A stretch of DNA of 64,000 nt from Rhynchopus sp. YZ270_cl-10 (taxonomy: Eukaryota > Euglenozoa > Diplonemea > Diplonemida > Diplonemidae): contig OZ037910.1 of assembly GCA_964035575.1 (NCBI GenBank), positions 1,116,001 through 1,180,000 on the forward strand, read 5' to 3'. Position 1 is the first letter of the stretch. Each line of letters starts with the position of its first letter. Under the pieces are notes generated by a model. The model was given only the letters and a program-made list of their open reading frames with translations, made no database searches and was not told the DNA's origin. Shown piece by piece: positions 1 to 10,430 of the stretch. The position numbers were made by a program, and so were the translations under genes.

Positions 1-1
1 G

Positions 2-1465
2 TCGGAGTTGTCGCCAAAAAAAAGCCCCTTTTCGCTCTTCGGGAGTAACCTTGAAGACAACAAATCATTAAGTAATAAAGGAGTGGCTTTTATTGATCGA
101 CTGAAACAAAGCAAACGGCAATGCAAAGACGAAGCCCAGGTGTTGAAATCGTTAAACAAAACCAAAAATGGAGCAGGGGGGCAATGGTTCCGAAGCGGTC
201 CAACGAAGGTTGAAGCCCCAAAGGTAACGTCCTTCCGTCCGTCGGTGTCATCAATTGTATCTGAAGCGCCTCCATCTGAGACCTCACCAAATTCCCCTTA
301 CTACTACACTGAGAACATTGTGGAGCACGGCATCATCGAGCGCGCCGAAGACAACTCCATAGTGTTTTCACATGGTGTATACTCTGCGCACAGTGTTTCA
401 GAGTGTATAAGACAGCATGCGGACATTCTCCGCACCCCTGCTGGCAAAGCTTATACAGAGGTTCCATGGTTGGAGGAAGGGCTTGGGGATGGGTTGTCAC
501 CTCTGCACCGTGCGGTGCTGTGCAATAACGTTGCATTAGTAAAGACTATGGTGTCTCAAGGGGTCTATCATCTGCCATTTGTTAAGACGCAAACTGAGGT
601 GGAAATGGCGGTGGAAGTTCCGCAGGCAGTTCTTGCAGCGTTGCCTTTTGGGAAAAAAGGTGCAGTCAAAGCAATAAAGGAGCCAGAAGAACCTTCCATT
701 CCGTTGGTAACAACAGAAGATGTGAATCATATTACTGAGCACGCAGAGGCGCTTTCATTTCAAAGTTTATCACAAATTGAAGTAAAAATGCTGTTACAAC
801 GTATCGCAGAAGGGAAATACAAGGACGACCACTTTCTCCTCCTGGTCTGGGAGCTGGGCGAGCCGAATGGTGTTGAACTGCTTAGGTATTGCGCTTCTGG
901 TCCGATAAAAGGAAATCGGTTGCAAGAGGCTATGGCATGGCATCCTTTGGCACCGCAGTTACGAGAGGATTTGCCACGGTATCGTGCGCGGCTGATGGCG
1001 AAGAGGGTGAATAATAGGATGACAGCGCTGCACATAGCGTTGCACACTCGACATGGAGATGCAAGCGAGGTCATCAAAATATTGATAACCGCAGGGTGTG
1101 ATCCTAATCGACCAGATGTGTCAGGGAACACCCCGTTGTACTACGCTGTGGAGCGGCAGCTGCTTGCCAGCACCGCGGTGCTGCTGCGTGAAGGAGCAGG
1201 CTACGTCGTGGCCTGTGCAGGGAAGGCGCTCCTGCTAGCTTCCCTTGCACCGCAGAATGGAACCCCGCCTCTTCCCGAGCTTGTCGCGCTCCTCGCAAAG
1301 GCTGCGCCCAACCGTCTCCACCACCCCGAAGCCATCCGTCTCTGCAGCGAAAAGGTCAAGCTGCTAACCATCTACGGCAACCGTTGTGCAGTGCCGCGTG
1401 TATTCTACGAACTAAAGGCGCTGCTTCAGGAAATCTACCATGCGAGGGCAGGGCTGGGGGAATAG
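2..1465 (+). CDS. Ankyrin-repeat protein, 5' end cut by window edge
   Basis: The frame is open from the first bases of the window to a TAG at 1463-1465, about 487 codons, and the first in-frame near-start is only a TTG, so the true start lies upstream. Ankyrin-type helices are visible at nt 487-558 (GLSPLHRAVLCNNVALVKT) and at nt 1019-1198 (MTALHIALHTRHGDASEVIK, then GCDPNRPDVSGNTPLYYAV), each with the TPLHxA-like turn. The last ~70 residues (LPELVALLAKAAPNRLHHPE onward) may form a SOCS-box-like helical end, but this is only a guess. Ankyrin repeats mediate protein binding; the partner cannot be told. A rearranged copy of its 3' end follows at 1489-1597. Confidence 0.75.
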   Translation, partial: SELSPKKSPFSLFGSNLEDNKSLSNKGVAFIDRLKQSKRQCKDEAQVLKSLNKTKNGAGGQWFRSGPTKVEAPKVTSFRPSVSSIVSEAPPSETSPNSPYYYTENIVEHGIIERAEDNSIVFSHGVYSAHSVSECIRQHADILRTPAGKAYTEVPWLEEGLGDGLSPLHRAVLCNNVALVKTMVSQGVYHLPFVKTQTEVEMAVEVPQAVLAALPFGKKGAVKAIKEPEEPSIPLVTTEDVNHITEHAEALSFQSLSQIEVKMLLQRIAEGKYKDDHFLLLVWELGEPNGVELLRYCASGPIKGNRLQEAMAWHPLAPQLREDLPRYRARLMAKRVNNRMTALHIALHTRHGDASEVIKILITAGCDPNRPDVSGNTPLYYAVERQLLASTAVLLREGAGYVVACAGKALLLASLAPQNGTPPLPELVALLAKAAPNRLHHPEAIRLCSEKVKLLTIYGNRCAVPRVFYELKALLQEIYHARAGLGE

Positions 1466-1488
1466 AGACATGGGGTAATGTGGTGTTC

Positions 1489-1597
1489 AATTGTTCCGCG
1501 GTGCTGCGTGAAGGAGCAGGCTACGTCGTGGCCTGCAGGGAAGGCGTTGCTTCAAGAAATTCTACCATGCGAGGGTAGGGCTGGGGGAATAGATGTT
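1489..1597 (+). repeat. Rearranged duplicate of the ankyrin gene 3' end
   Basis: Bases 1496-1550 repeat 1172-1228 of the ankyrin gene. They then jump directly to a copy of 1420-1470, ending in the same TAG context (GGGCTGGGGGAATAG). The join falls where both parent stretches carry AGGCGCT, so the copy looks like a tandem duplicate that lost about 190 bp between short matching sequences. No other gene is seen between 1466 and 1871. The last 70 bases before 1872 are pyrimidine-rich and end in CACACATAG, an acceptor-like site for the next gene. Confidence 0.75.
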
Positions 1598-1871
1598 GAA
1601 GGGAGGAATGTGCTGAATGTTGAGTAGGGGATTGGAGGTGGGGGCAAAAAAAGCTAGTCCTATTTGTGTTTAAGATTTAACAATTTTAACCCCAAAGAAT
1701 CTCGAGGTGATATTTTTTTCTTGTGAAACAAAGAAAACCTGGTCCAGATTACCAAAAGAAAGGCAATTCTTTCCCCTTAGACAAATGCTACCCAGCCCCA
1801 TTCATACTCTCACACTCATCCACACATAGATTATACAAGAAGAAACAACAAAAACACAAGACACCGTAACA

Positions 1872-4800
1872 ATGGTGTGGGACCGGCTGTGTGTGCTGCT
1901 TCTGCTGCTGGCAGGTGTGCGGTGTGAGGAGGAAGCAACAACAGGGGAGCCGCTGACGCTGGGTGTCCTCGGAGACGGCCTGGAGGGTGCGCTCGACGGC
2001 TTCAGGGGAACTGTTGTGAAGTCGGTGATGAAGCTCGCAGACAAGAAGATGGAGAAGCTGGGGATCACGGACGCGTTTGACGCGGCTTTCAGCGACGCGT
2101 CGATTCTGGCGGACCTGAAGGACAAGATTGAGGTCGGTCTCTCGGACATGACGGCGTACTTTGACACCGGGGATGCGTTTGACGGGGTTGAGATGGTGAT
2201 GGACCAGCTGGAGCCTGCGCTGGACATGATGAGTGGTGTGTGCAACCAGGAGGCGGGGGAGGCGAGACGTGAGGCTGCGTTCTTGCAGGCAAAGGAGACG
2301 TTCCTGCGGAAGCAGGAGGCGAAGGCGAAGAACAGAACGGCGAATGCGGCGTCTGCGGCGGCGTTTGCGAGGCCACTCTTCACGGCGACTCTGGGGCTGT
2401 CGTTGCCCGAGGTGCCAATCCAGCTGACAACAAACTGGAAGGCGGCGTTCCAGGTCGGGGGCGGGGTGAGCCTTGGTGTGAACACAGCACAGCCAGAGCT
2501 CTTCGCTGGGATTGGTGTTGGGCTTTCGTTTGGGTTCTCAAAGGGACAGAAGGCGTGCCTCTACGACGAGGACTGCCCGTCGGCGTCGAGTGTGCGTGCG
2601 GCGGCGGTCTGCGAGAACCAGAAGTGCGTGCAGATGTGCGACCCGAACGACGCGTCGACGTGCGGGCCGGACGAGGCCTGCGACAACCTGCGGTGTGTGG
2701 TTGTGTGCACGATGGACAGCGAGTGCAACAGTGGAACACAGATCTGCGACTCCCCCGGGACAGATCTGTGTGTGCCGGTCCAGTGCACAGAGTCCGCTGA
2801 CTGCACTGGGGACAACAAAGTGTGTGCGCACGGGCGTTGCTACGACGCCGAGTGCATGGGTCCCGCAGACTGTCCGCAGGCGGGGTGGACGTGCGCGAAC
2901 GGAAAGTGTATGCCCGATCACGGGACCCTGTGCCAAGGCCCGGCGGACTGCACTGCGGGGCAGACCTGCGTGGAGGGGCTGTGCACTGCTACTGCCCCCA
3001 CAGGGTGCACGGAGGATGCAGACTGCGTGGTTCCCGGCGAGACGTGCCGGCCGTCTGTGAGTCAGTGCGGGGTTGCGTGCGCAGCGGACGTGGACTGCGA
3101 ACTTGGGGAGGAATGTGCTGTGGACCGTTGCGTTGACGACGAGGGATTGAAAAGACGGGCGAGCGTGCTTGCAGGAGTGGAGACGCCGACACCTACGAAG
3201 CAGGGGTTTTGGTCGCAGGTGGGGGACACAGCCGGGGTGTCGCTGGACTGGTTCAAGGAGGCCAGCTCCTTCAGCGGGTTTTCGTTTGTGGTGGCGATTT
3301 CGAACGAGTACCTCAAAGAGAAGTACGGGATCCAGGACATCCACGTGATCCTCGGGCACCCGCACTACCAGTGCCTCGGGGAGTCGGACATGACGTCGGC
3401 GAAGTGGTGGGGAGCGGTGTCGTTCGGGGGTGTCGGTGTGACGCTCGCCCCTGTGGAGGAGGACCCTTCGTCGAGCCCGAAGAAGGAGGCGAGCAAGGCG
3501 GCCCTTGGGAATGTGAACAAGTTCATGACGCTGAAGGAGGCGTTCCCACAGGATCTGATGAGTGTGAACAGCGACCTTGTGAAGCTGCTGAAGGGCTTTG
3601 ACGGGATTGCGTTTGCAGAGTCGATCACACTCGAGGACTCGAGCGACGGGGTGAGCTTGAAGTATGCGAGCAAGGACTGTCCGGGGGTGTCGAGTGGGAG
3701 GGCTGCACAGGTGCAGGAGGTGCAGGAGCGTGAGCAGGCGCACGAGCAGGGACGGGACGCCGAGGCACAGAGCGACGCTGCGTCGGACCTGGTCGCCTTC
3801 CTGAAGCAGGCAACAAACATTGTGACGAAGGGGGAGATTCTGATGCCGTTCTGCGCCGGGAACTGCGGCCCCACAAACAGCTCGCTGGACTCGATCATCG
3901 GTGTGGGGCGGGTGGGCCAGCCGAAGACGTGCAACGGGGTGGAGGCAAGCGTGTCTGTGGAGACGCTCACGGTGGGGAGCCTGGCGCACCTGATCACGGC
4001 CGGGGAGCTTGCGAGTGTCGGGGAGGCGCTGGCGGAGAGCGACATCATGAAGCCTGTGCTGTCCCTGGGGATCCAGGACACGACGCTGAGCTTTGGGGTG
4101 ACAACGGACGGGATCAAGATGTCTGCGGTCGGGTCGCCGCTTCTGCCCGACACGGACAGCGCCTTTGTGTCGCTGCTGAAGGACATGGTGGAGGAGATCC
4201 AGCTGGGGGCTTCGGCATCGCTGGCGTACTCTGGGGGGCTGGAGCTGGAGCTGCGTGTGGGGACGGAGGCGGACACGGACGATTCGCAGGCCTTCCGTGT
4301 GTCTGACGCAACGGGGACGTACGGTGCCTCGACGTACCTGCGGTACATTGTGGACACGATTGGGAGTGCGGTGCCGCCGCGGCAGGAGCTTGGGATGACG
4401 TTCCCGTTCATTGTGTGTGTGGACGACTGCAACGACTCGGAGAAGCGGAAGGACATCTACTTCAACGGCGACCTGGCGATCATTGTGACGCCGACGGCAC
4501 AGATCCTGCGGGGGAAGCTCACGGCTGCGGGGTGGTGGTACGAGTCCTTTGAGATCCCGTTCATCCACCTCGGGGACATGATGCTTGGGATGGACTGGGA
4601 CCTGAAGTCGCCCCTCCCGACCGGGCTGGTGCTGGGGGCGGCTGCGTGCATCGGGCGCCAGGACAACTGTGTGGACCAGGTGCAGCCGTACGTGGAGGCG
4701 AGGGCGTACATCGGGCTGAGTGCGACGCTGCCTGAGGACAACTTCTTCGTGGTGATGGTGTCGGAGCTGACAATTGGGGCGATTGCAGACTTTGTTTCGG

Positions 4801-6878
4801 CGGAGGTGCCGTGGCTGGTGCTGCTCACCGGGGAGGCGTCTGATGCGGGGCTTGCTGCGGCAGAGGCAGCGTTCGAGGCCCTGGGGGTGGACGTGTCTGA
4901 GGTGACGTCGACGCTGGAGAACATCCAGAAGGCACTCCCGCCGCAGTTTGCAGAGTCGGGCCTGTACCCGTACGACAAGGACTACAAGGCGAACTGCGTT
5001 GCACCTGCGGCGGACGCAGACGTGACGGAGATCAACAAAGACTGCTTTGCGTACATGACCTTCAGCCCGCTGAAGCAGCAGACCTTGGAGCTGGGGCTGT
5101 CGACGCTGGTTGTGCCGAAGGGGCTTGCGTTTGCAGGGCGCCTGAACTTCATCGGGTGGGAGATGGCGGCGGAGGTGGCGATCAGCCCAACGCAGTTCTA
5201 CGTGAACGCAACGATGGACCACATTGCGCTTAAGTTTGGCGACGTCGACTTCATGCGGATCGGGTCGCACCTGGACGACGCGAAGAAGGCGGCGGGCGGG
5301 GCACGGTTCCTGGTGGACCTGAACATTGCCCCTCCGGCCGCAGAGGTGAACATCCAGGGGGCGTTTGACATCCCGCTCCTGCGGTCGTACGGTGCGCTGC
5401 TGCTGATTGTGGACTCGGAGAAGCTGCACTTCGCAGGGGAGATGAACCTGTTTGACGGGGCACTGACGTCTACGGCGGAGGTGTACTTCCCGTGGGACTT
5501 CTCGGCCTTCCACATGAGTCTGTCGGACATGACCTTCCTGTACGGGGTGGTGAAGGTGAAGCAGGTGATGTTTGAGTACGACACAAAGGCACCGGTGCCG
5601 TACGCCATCTTCAACAGCGACATCTCTGTGCTCTTTGCCGTGAACGTGCAGGCGATGCTGTCTGTGCAGGGTGACACAATTTCCTTCTCGCTCGGTGTGA
5701 CTGTGGTGGGTGTGGAGAACACGATTTCCGGGACTGCGGAGATGAACACAAACAACTTCCTGAACTCGGAGTTTGACATCACCGTGACAGCGGACCTGGA
5801 CCCTTCGGCGGTGATTGGCGCTGTTGTGGACGGGGCGAAGGCAGTGGGGTCGGCTGCGGTGGGTGTGTGGAACACTGTGAGTGGACAGGTGTCGTCGGCG
5901 TGGACGAGTGTGAAGAACCAGTTCAACAAGGCGCCGCTGAACCGCATGGCGGGTGTGATCGGGAACTTCCTCTCGGACATGAAGTCGGTGCTGAACAACA
6001 TTGCGAGTGCGCTGGACCAGGCGGGCCTGGGCGAGCTGGTGTCGCTGTCGAAGGACTTTGCGAAAGGGGACTTCAGTGCGCTCGGGGACGCGACCTACAA
6101 CCTCGCCGGGGTGTTCGGGCTGTCTGGGACAGAGGGCCACACGGAGGTGGACGCAGGCCAGGGCACGAACGAGTTTGGTTGCAGGTGGAAAACGGTCAAG
6201 TACTATGAGTGCTACATGACGCCTGAGGAGTGCACACCGAAGAAGTGCACGGGTGGCGACTGCACTGCGGCCAAGTGCACAGGGGGCGACTGTACGAAGG
6301 TGTGCGTCGGGTGCTGTGGGTTCAAGAAGTGCAAGAAGACGTGCACACCGAGAGTGTGCACCCCGAAGACGTGCACCCCGGTTGTGTGCACGCCGGAGGT
6401 CTGCACACCTGCCTTCAAGACGTGCGGGAGTGCGAAGTACAGCAAACGTTTCCCGGACAAGGCGTGCATGCAGGAGATTGCAGATGCAGCGAAGCAGGTG
6501 GAGGACGACCTGATTGTGATGAAGAGAAAGGACGATGCCGTCACATCCTCAAAGGCAAAGAACCCTGCCCTTGCTGGGCTTGCGTCCGGCACGACTGTGC
6601 CGCAGCCATCGGTGTTGAACGTGGTCCTCACACTCCCTGTTGGCCAGACAAGCACGACAGGGGACCTTGCCTCCGACGTCGACGTTCTTGCGGGGCCCTG
6701 CGGGGGAGCGGCGGGCATGCAGCGCACCACGGTGCGTGGAGCGTCCTTCAACATGGCGACCCTGGCGTACTACAAGGACTCTCTCACAGCGGCACAGGGA
6801 GCTCTATCCTCGGGCATCGAGGCCAAGTTGCTGTCGAAGCAGTGCGGACTGGACTCAGAGATCCTTGACGAAGTTTAA
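1872..6878 (+). CDS. Large secreted cysteine-rich protein
   Basis: 1668 residues without a visible intron. The ATG at 1872 gives an N-terminal signal peptide (MVWDRLCVLLLLLAGVRC). Residues about 228-422 hold eight tandem modules of the form C-x5-C-x4-7-C-x3-6-C, for example CTESADCTGDNKVCAHGRC, resembling disulphide-rich EB/Dickkopf-like knots. Residues about 430-1440 are Gly/Ser/Val-rich and probably beta-structured, with no domain I can name. Residues about 1449-1520 form a second Cys-rich strip with repeated CTPxxC and CTGGDC units. No C-terminal membrane anchor is obvious, so it is likely secreted or surface-attached. Overall composition and codon bias match the large protein at 49040-54643, its probable distant relative. 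Function is unknown; an adhesive or extracellular-matrix role is an inference. Antisense open frames here are composition shadows. Confidence 0.85.
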   Translation: MVWDRLCVLLLLLAGVRCEEEATTGEPLTLGVLGDGLEGALDGFRGTVVKSVMKLADKKMEKLGITDAFDAAFSDASILADLKDKIEVGLSDMTAYFDTGDAFDGVEMVMDQLEPALDMMSGVCNQEAGEARREAAFLQAKETFLRKQEAKAKNRTANAASAAAFARPLFTATLGLSLPEVPIQLTTNWKAAFQVGGGVSLGVNTAQPELFAGIGVGLSFGFSKGQKACLYDEDCPSASSVRAAAVCENQKCVQMCDPNDASTCGPDEACDNLRCVVVCTMDSECNSGTQICDSPGTDLCVPVQCTESADCTGDNKVCAHGRCYDAECMGPADCPQAGWTCANGKCMPDHGTLCQGPADCTAGQTCVEGLCTATAPTGCTEDADCVVPGETCRPSVSQCGVACAADVDCELGEECAVDRCVDDEGLKRRASVLAGVETPTPTKQGFWSQVGDTAGVSLDWFKEASSFSGFSFVVAISNEYLKEKYGIQDIHVILGHPHYQCLGESDMTSAKWWGAVSFGGVGVTLAPVEEDPSSSPKKEASKAALGNVNKFMTLKEAFPQDLMSVNSDLVKLLKGFDGIAFAESITLEDSSDGVSLKYASKDCPGVSSGRAAQVQEVQEREQAHEQGRDAEAQSDAASDLVAFLKQATNIVTKGEILMPFCAGNCGPTNSSLDSIIGVGRVGQPKTCNGVEASVSVETLTVGSLAHLITAGELASVGEALAESDIMKPVLSLGIQDTTLSFGVTTDGIKMSAVGSPLLPDTDSAFVSLLKDMVEEIQLGASASLAYSGGLELELRVGTEADTDDSQAFRVSDATGTYGASTYLRYIVDTIGSAVPPRQELGMTFPFIVCVDDCNDSEKRKDIYFNGDLAIIVTPTAQILRGKLTAAGWWYESFEIPFIHLGDMMLGMDWDLKSPLPTGLVLGAAACIGRQDNCVDQVQPYVEARAYIGLSATLPEDNFFVVMVSELTIGAIADFVSAEVPWLVLLTGEASDAGLAAAEAAFEALGVDVSEVTSTLENIQKALPPQFAESGLYPYDKDYKANCVAPAADADVTEINKDCFAYMTFSPLKQQTLELGLSTLVVPKGLAFAGRLNFIGWEMAAEVAISPTQFYVNATMDHIALKFGDVDFMRIGSHLDDAKKAAGGARFLVDLNIAPPAAEVNIQGAFDIPLLRSYGALLLIVDSEKLHFAGEMNLFDGALTSTAEVYFPWDFSAFHMSLSDMTFLYGVVKVKQVMFEYDTKAPVPYAIFNSDISVLFAVNVQAMLSVQGDTISFSLGVTVVGVENTISGTAEMNTNNFLNSEFDITVTADLDPSAVIGAVVDGAKAVGSAAVGVWNTVSGQVSSAWTSVKNQFNKAPLNRMAGVIGNFLSDMKSVLNNIASALDQAGLGELVSLSKDFAKGDFSALGDATYNLAGVFGLSGTEGHTEVDAGQGTNEFGCRWKTVKYYECYMTPEECTPKKCTGGDCTAAKCTGGDCTKVCVGCCGFKKCKKTCTPRVCTPKTCTPVVCTPEVCTPAFKTCGSAKYSKRFPDKACMQEIADAAKQVEDDLIVMKRKDDAVTSSKAKNPALAGLASGTTVPQPSVLNVVLTLPVGQTSTTGDLASDVDVLAGPCGGAAGMQRTTVRGASFNMATLAYYKDSLTAAQGALSSGIEAKLLSKQCGLDSEILDEV

Positions 6879-8617
6879 AACATGAATGTGCGTGTACATA
6901 TTCCATACATTTATTTTTTTTGTTATCATCAAACACAAAAGGGGGACAAGAGAACATTCTGTCCAGACCCCTGGCAGCACACAAATGAGACCTTTTTTTT
7001 TTCTCTCTTCGGAACTTTGCTGTCCCTTTTCCTACATTGCACGTGTTTGTTCTCCCTTCCCCTCCACGCATAAACCTGGGAGCACCAGGTAATCACCCCC
7101 ACTTTTGTTTTTGTTCTTTCTCTTTGGTGGATGCTTGTACGAGAGTTGCGAAATATATAGCGACTTTTTGCATTTCCCCTTGGGAACGTTGTTCGCATTG
7201 GCTGTAGCATGTGTGCTGTGCACCGCTGTGTGGGGGGGAGTGAAAGCTTCCACCTTGCGGAGAGCACGGTACTGATGCCTACAGCTATCATTTGTCCTCT
7301 TGCAGCATGCCAGAGTAATCATGTGACAATGGCGCTCTACTCTGTGTGAGCAGCAGCAGGGGTTGACGTACAGCTCATGATTTAGCATGAGCTCGTTTTG
7401 TTATGTTCCCTGTGGTACACATTGATGCGCCAAAACTGCAACTGTGTGCACTTCTACGGGCTGTATTGCAAAAAACAATTGGCCAGGGAAGAAGTGTGCA
7501 CATGAAGTTTTGTTGTTACTGGCTAGCAAGTTGACTTCCACCCTACCACCTTCCTACACCCTTGTTGTTGTTGTTGTTGTGTTTAATATACATAGGCACG
7601 CTGTTGTGTATATTTCTTTTATCTTACAAAAACTACTTTCAATTCCCTATTTTCGTCTATTTTTTTCTATTTCGGTTGTCCCTACTATAGTGCGTGCCTG
7701 CACAGCAGTGTGAAGACACAGAGCAATGGAGGGGCAACACACAATCGGTTTTCTTTGCGCGTTTTTAGAATATATAAAATAACAACTATGCCCTTTTCAG
7801 TAGGGGCTGATATTTTCTTGGCTTCATACAAAGATGTGTGTTGCATGAGTGGCAAATTCATCTGACAACAAAAAACTGCTTTTTGTTTTGTGTTTCATAC
7901 AGAAGAAATACCCGAAAGCGTTGCGTGGCTTGTGTCGTGAGGGTCTTTTGCTTTGTTCCCCCCCAACAGAACTACACAACTACCAGGGTAAATCTTTTTC
8001 TTTTTCAGTGCCTGCGTCCCAGAGGCGTTTGCACTATCAACTTCACTTTTCTTTTCCTTTTTTCTCGTGTCCCATGTTGTGCTGCCTTTTTTTCTTTTTA
8101 GGTGACGAAGCACGAGACGCTTTCATTCATCTTATAAAATTTTTGTTTGCTTTTCTACCACCACTCACTCTTTTGTTGCCGCTGCGGGTGTGTGTGTGTG
8201 TGTGTGTATGTGCCAGGTGTGTGGTGTTCCTATTTATCTTCTTTATTTTCTTTTGCTCCCACCCAGCTGTTCGTGCTGCGGGACTTTCCTCCGAAAAGAA
8301 GAAAGAGGACGCCACTAGGCAGAAACCACCCACCCACTTCACCTCACTTCACCCCACCCCACCCCACCCACAAAGCATCTGTAAACCGGTCGCGGTTCTC
8401 TCGTGCTGTGTGTCCGCTTCTTGGACATTTATTGAATCAAAGCAAAAAACAAAAAAAAAGCAACTCCTTACTTCTCCACACCACACCTTTTGGTAAGATA
8501 CTTTGCATCACAGAGCGTGGACGTTTTTTTTTTCCTCATGCAGCTTGCCCCCCCAGTTCTGTCAGTTCCTGCAGTTCCTCCGGGAATTGCAGCATGCACT
8601 GCCCGCTGAAGCTTACG
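6879..8617. other. Intergenic, repeats only
   Basis: No supported gene. It contains a copy of R3 at about 8009-8055, a divergent R1 copy at about 8101-8147, a (GT)n run near 8188-8208, repeated CACCC units near 8325-8372 and many homopolymers. Short open frames on both strands are low complexity. Confidence 0.6.
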
Positions 8618-9097
8618 CTACAGCGACTGCGACGACACAGGAGTTGCAGTGTGATTCTGCGAAGGCAATGGTTTCTGGGCTGCTGCACGCTGTGTCTTGG
8701 ACTTTCCTGTATAGTAGGCACGGCAGTGTTGAATGCTGTCTTCGTGATAGAGGAAGGAGGTAGTACGTAGGTATGACTCAAACGCACGACCCGACCAGTC
8801 AAGGTTGTGCACTTTCGCATGAATCCCAGAGGTTCTCTGCGGCGTCAGTGCGCTAGCCTGGTCGGTCAGGCTCTTCTGCAGGTCGATACCTATACCCTTT
8901 GCGCTGTACGCATTGCACAGCGTGCAGAGGAGCCTCCCGATCGAGCACCCCATGTCCACAAAGATGCTAACCTCTGTGGTATTAAGTTGTGGCTTAGGCG
9001 TATATATTATCGCTCCAGACATACATCTTCGATTCCTGCACTCTCCAGTAGTGCACCTATCGGCGTAGCACGCATCTGCTGACTCGCCTCCTTCCAT
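8618..9097 (-). pseudogene. SAM-dependent methyltransferase-like fragment on the minus strand
   Basis: A 159-codon minus-strand frame contains FVDMGCSIGRLLCTLCNAYS followed by AKGIGIDL. This is the classical class I methyltransferase motif I (DxGxxxGR) with the acidic residue closing strand beta-2 (GID). After about 50 further residues the similarity stops, and the frame is far shorter than a full ~200-250 residue methyltransferase core. It could be one exon of a minus-strand gene or a relict. It is the only credible minus-strand protein-coding signal in the 0-23 kb gene-dense part. It resembles DOT1-like or generic methyltransferase cores, and the substrate cannot be assigned. Confidence 0.45.
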
Positions 9098-9309
9098 GAC
9101 GCTTGGACGGTGTCCGTCGAGCGGAGCGCACTGCCCTCCTCCTCCTCCTCATCCTCCTTCTCGTCACTGTCCTCCTTCTCCTCCTCAACACTAAAGGCAC
9201 CAAATACATCTACACAAACACCTTGTGGCCAGTCTGCACTTTGTCACCTCTCCTCCTCCTCATCCTTACCTTCCAATCCTTCTACAGCGCTCTATCCAAC
9301 ACAAACACT

Positions 9310-10242
9310 ATGAAGCTCTTCTTGAAGGCCGCAACCCGCCCAGGGCTTGGGGTACGTCTGGTTGGGTCTGCGTTTAGTCAGGTTCGGACTTATGCTGTCA
9401 CCTCTGCTTCGACTTCTACATGCTTCACCACCTCTGTGTTCCGACAGAGACGGTGGTGCAGTGCCCCTACTACAGATGATCTGTTCGCAGCGGTTGATGA
9501 CAAAACCTTTAAGGAGTTCCGCAGTACACAAACGACCCTGGTACGCGAGGATGGAAGGAAGGTCGTCATCATCCCGATGCAGCATGTGGCCTCAGAGGCG
9601 TTTTATAGAGAGGTTGTGGATGTGGTGTCCGCGAATTCGTGCTATCTGGTTCTGCTTGAGGGGGTGTTGGGGAGCAAAGAGCAGCTGCAGGAGGAACAGC
9701 AGCTGTCGATGCAGCTCGCGCAGCATGCGCATATGAGGCAGACCATTCAAGACCAGCTGGACGACGGGACGTTCCACAGTGAGGAGGAGGAGCGTGCGTT
9801 GCTTGAAAAGACGATGGTCCCATATGACCACGCAAAGTCGTTAGGTTTGGTGCATCAGGAGCTGTTCTTCAAGCCGAGATTGATGGTGAACTGCCCGTTA
9901 AAGTGCATGAACGCAGATGTCCTCCAGGAACAGATATCAAAAATTGAGGACGCCGACGAACGCAACTTCTTCATCCTCCACGCCCGCACCGAGCACGTCG
10001 GGAAGGTGCTGCGTGCGTACCTCGACGAGCCCCTGCAGGACTACCCAGACGCACCAGGTGCCGACACCATCGCCGTCTGCTGGGGTGCCTCGCACTGCAA
10101 AATGCTGGAAGAAGACCTCCTTACCCGCGGCTTCTCCGTCACAGACAAAATAGACCGCACCTACGGCTGGGATGAATCGCTATACAACAAAGTCTCACAG
10201 CAGTTTAGACTCTCCGGGGGTGACCTGCATTCTGTGCTCTGA
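9310..10242 (+). CDS. TraB-family protein, probably organellar
   Basis: 310 residues from the ATG at 9310. The frame extends further upstream, but that part is an acceptor-like pyrimidine stretch (TTCCAATCCTTCTACAG at about 9275-9290), so the first ATG after it is preferred. The first ~50 residues are Arg/Ser/Thr-rich without acids (MKLFLKAATRPGLGVRLVGS), which suits a mitochondrial targeting peptide. The mature part has the TraB/PrgY signatures: VVIIPMQHVASEAF with the key His near the start, a central acidic helical region, and a C-terminal AVCWGASHCKMLEEDL, the second conserved G-x-x-H block. TraB proteins include metazoan TIKI proteases and mitochondrial TRABD proteins. Proteolytic activity here is unproven. 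Confidence 0.75.
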   Translation: MKLFLKAATRPGLGVRLVGSAFSQVRTYAVTSASTSTCFTTSVFRQRRWCSAPTTDDLFAAVDDKTFKEFRSTQTTLVREDGRKVVIIPMQHVASEAFYREVVDVVSANSCYLVLLEGVLGSKEQLQEEQQLSMQLAQHAHMRQTIQDQLDDGTFHSEEEERALLEKTMVPYDHAKSLGLVHQELFFKPRLMVNCPLKCMNADVLQEQISKIEDADERNFFILHARTEHVGKVLRAYLDEPLQDYPDAPGADTIAVCWGASHCKMLEEDLLTRGFSVTDKIDRTYGWDESLYNKVSQQFRLSGGDLHSVL

Positions 10243-10430
10243 GGGGTGTGATCACATCCTCCGAGCATATTTTTTTTCTTCTCAACATACACTGTCCAAG
10301 AGGGTCAATTTATGGCGATTTCTGTAGAAAAAAATTCTAAAAAAAAGCATATTTTTCATTAGGTTTCCTTTTTACATTCCTCTGTTGTATGCCGCAAGGT
10401 AGTGGTGCTTTTGTGGGTCAGTCGAGACGA

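Noticed and set aside
2538-6140. A 1200-codon minus-strand open frame opposite the first secreted gene
   Set aside because: Same composition effect. The sense frame contains regular cysteine modules that the antisense cannot explain.
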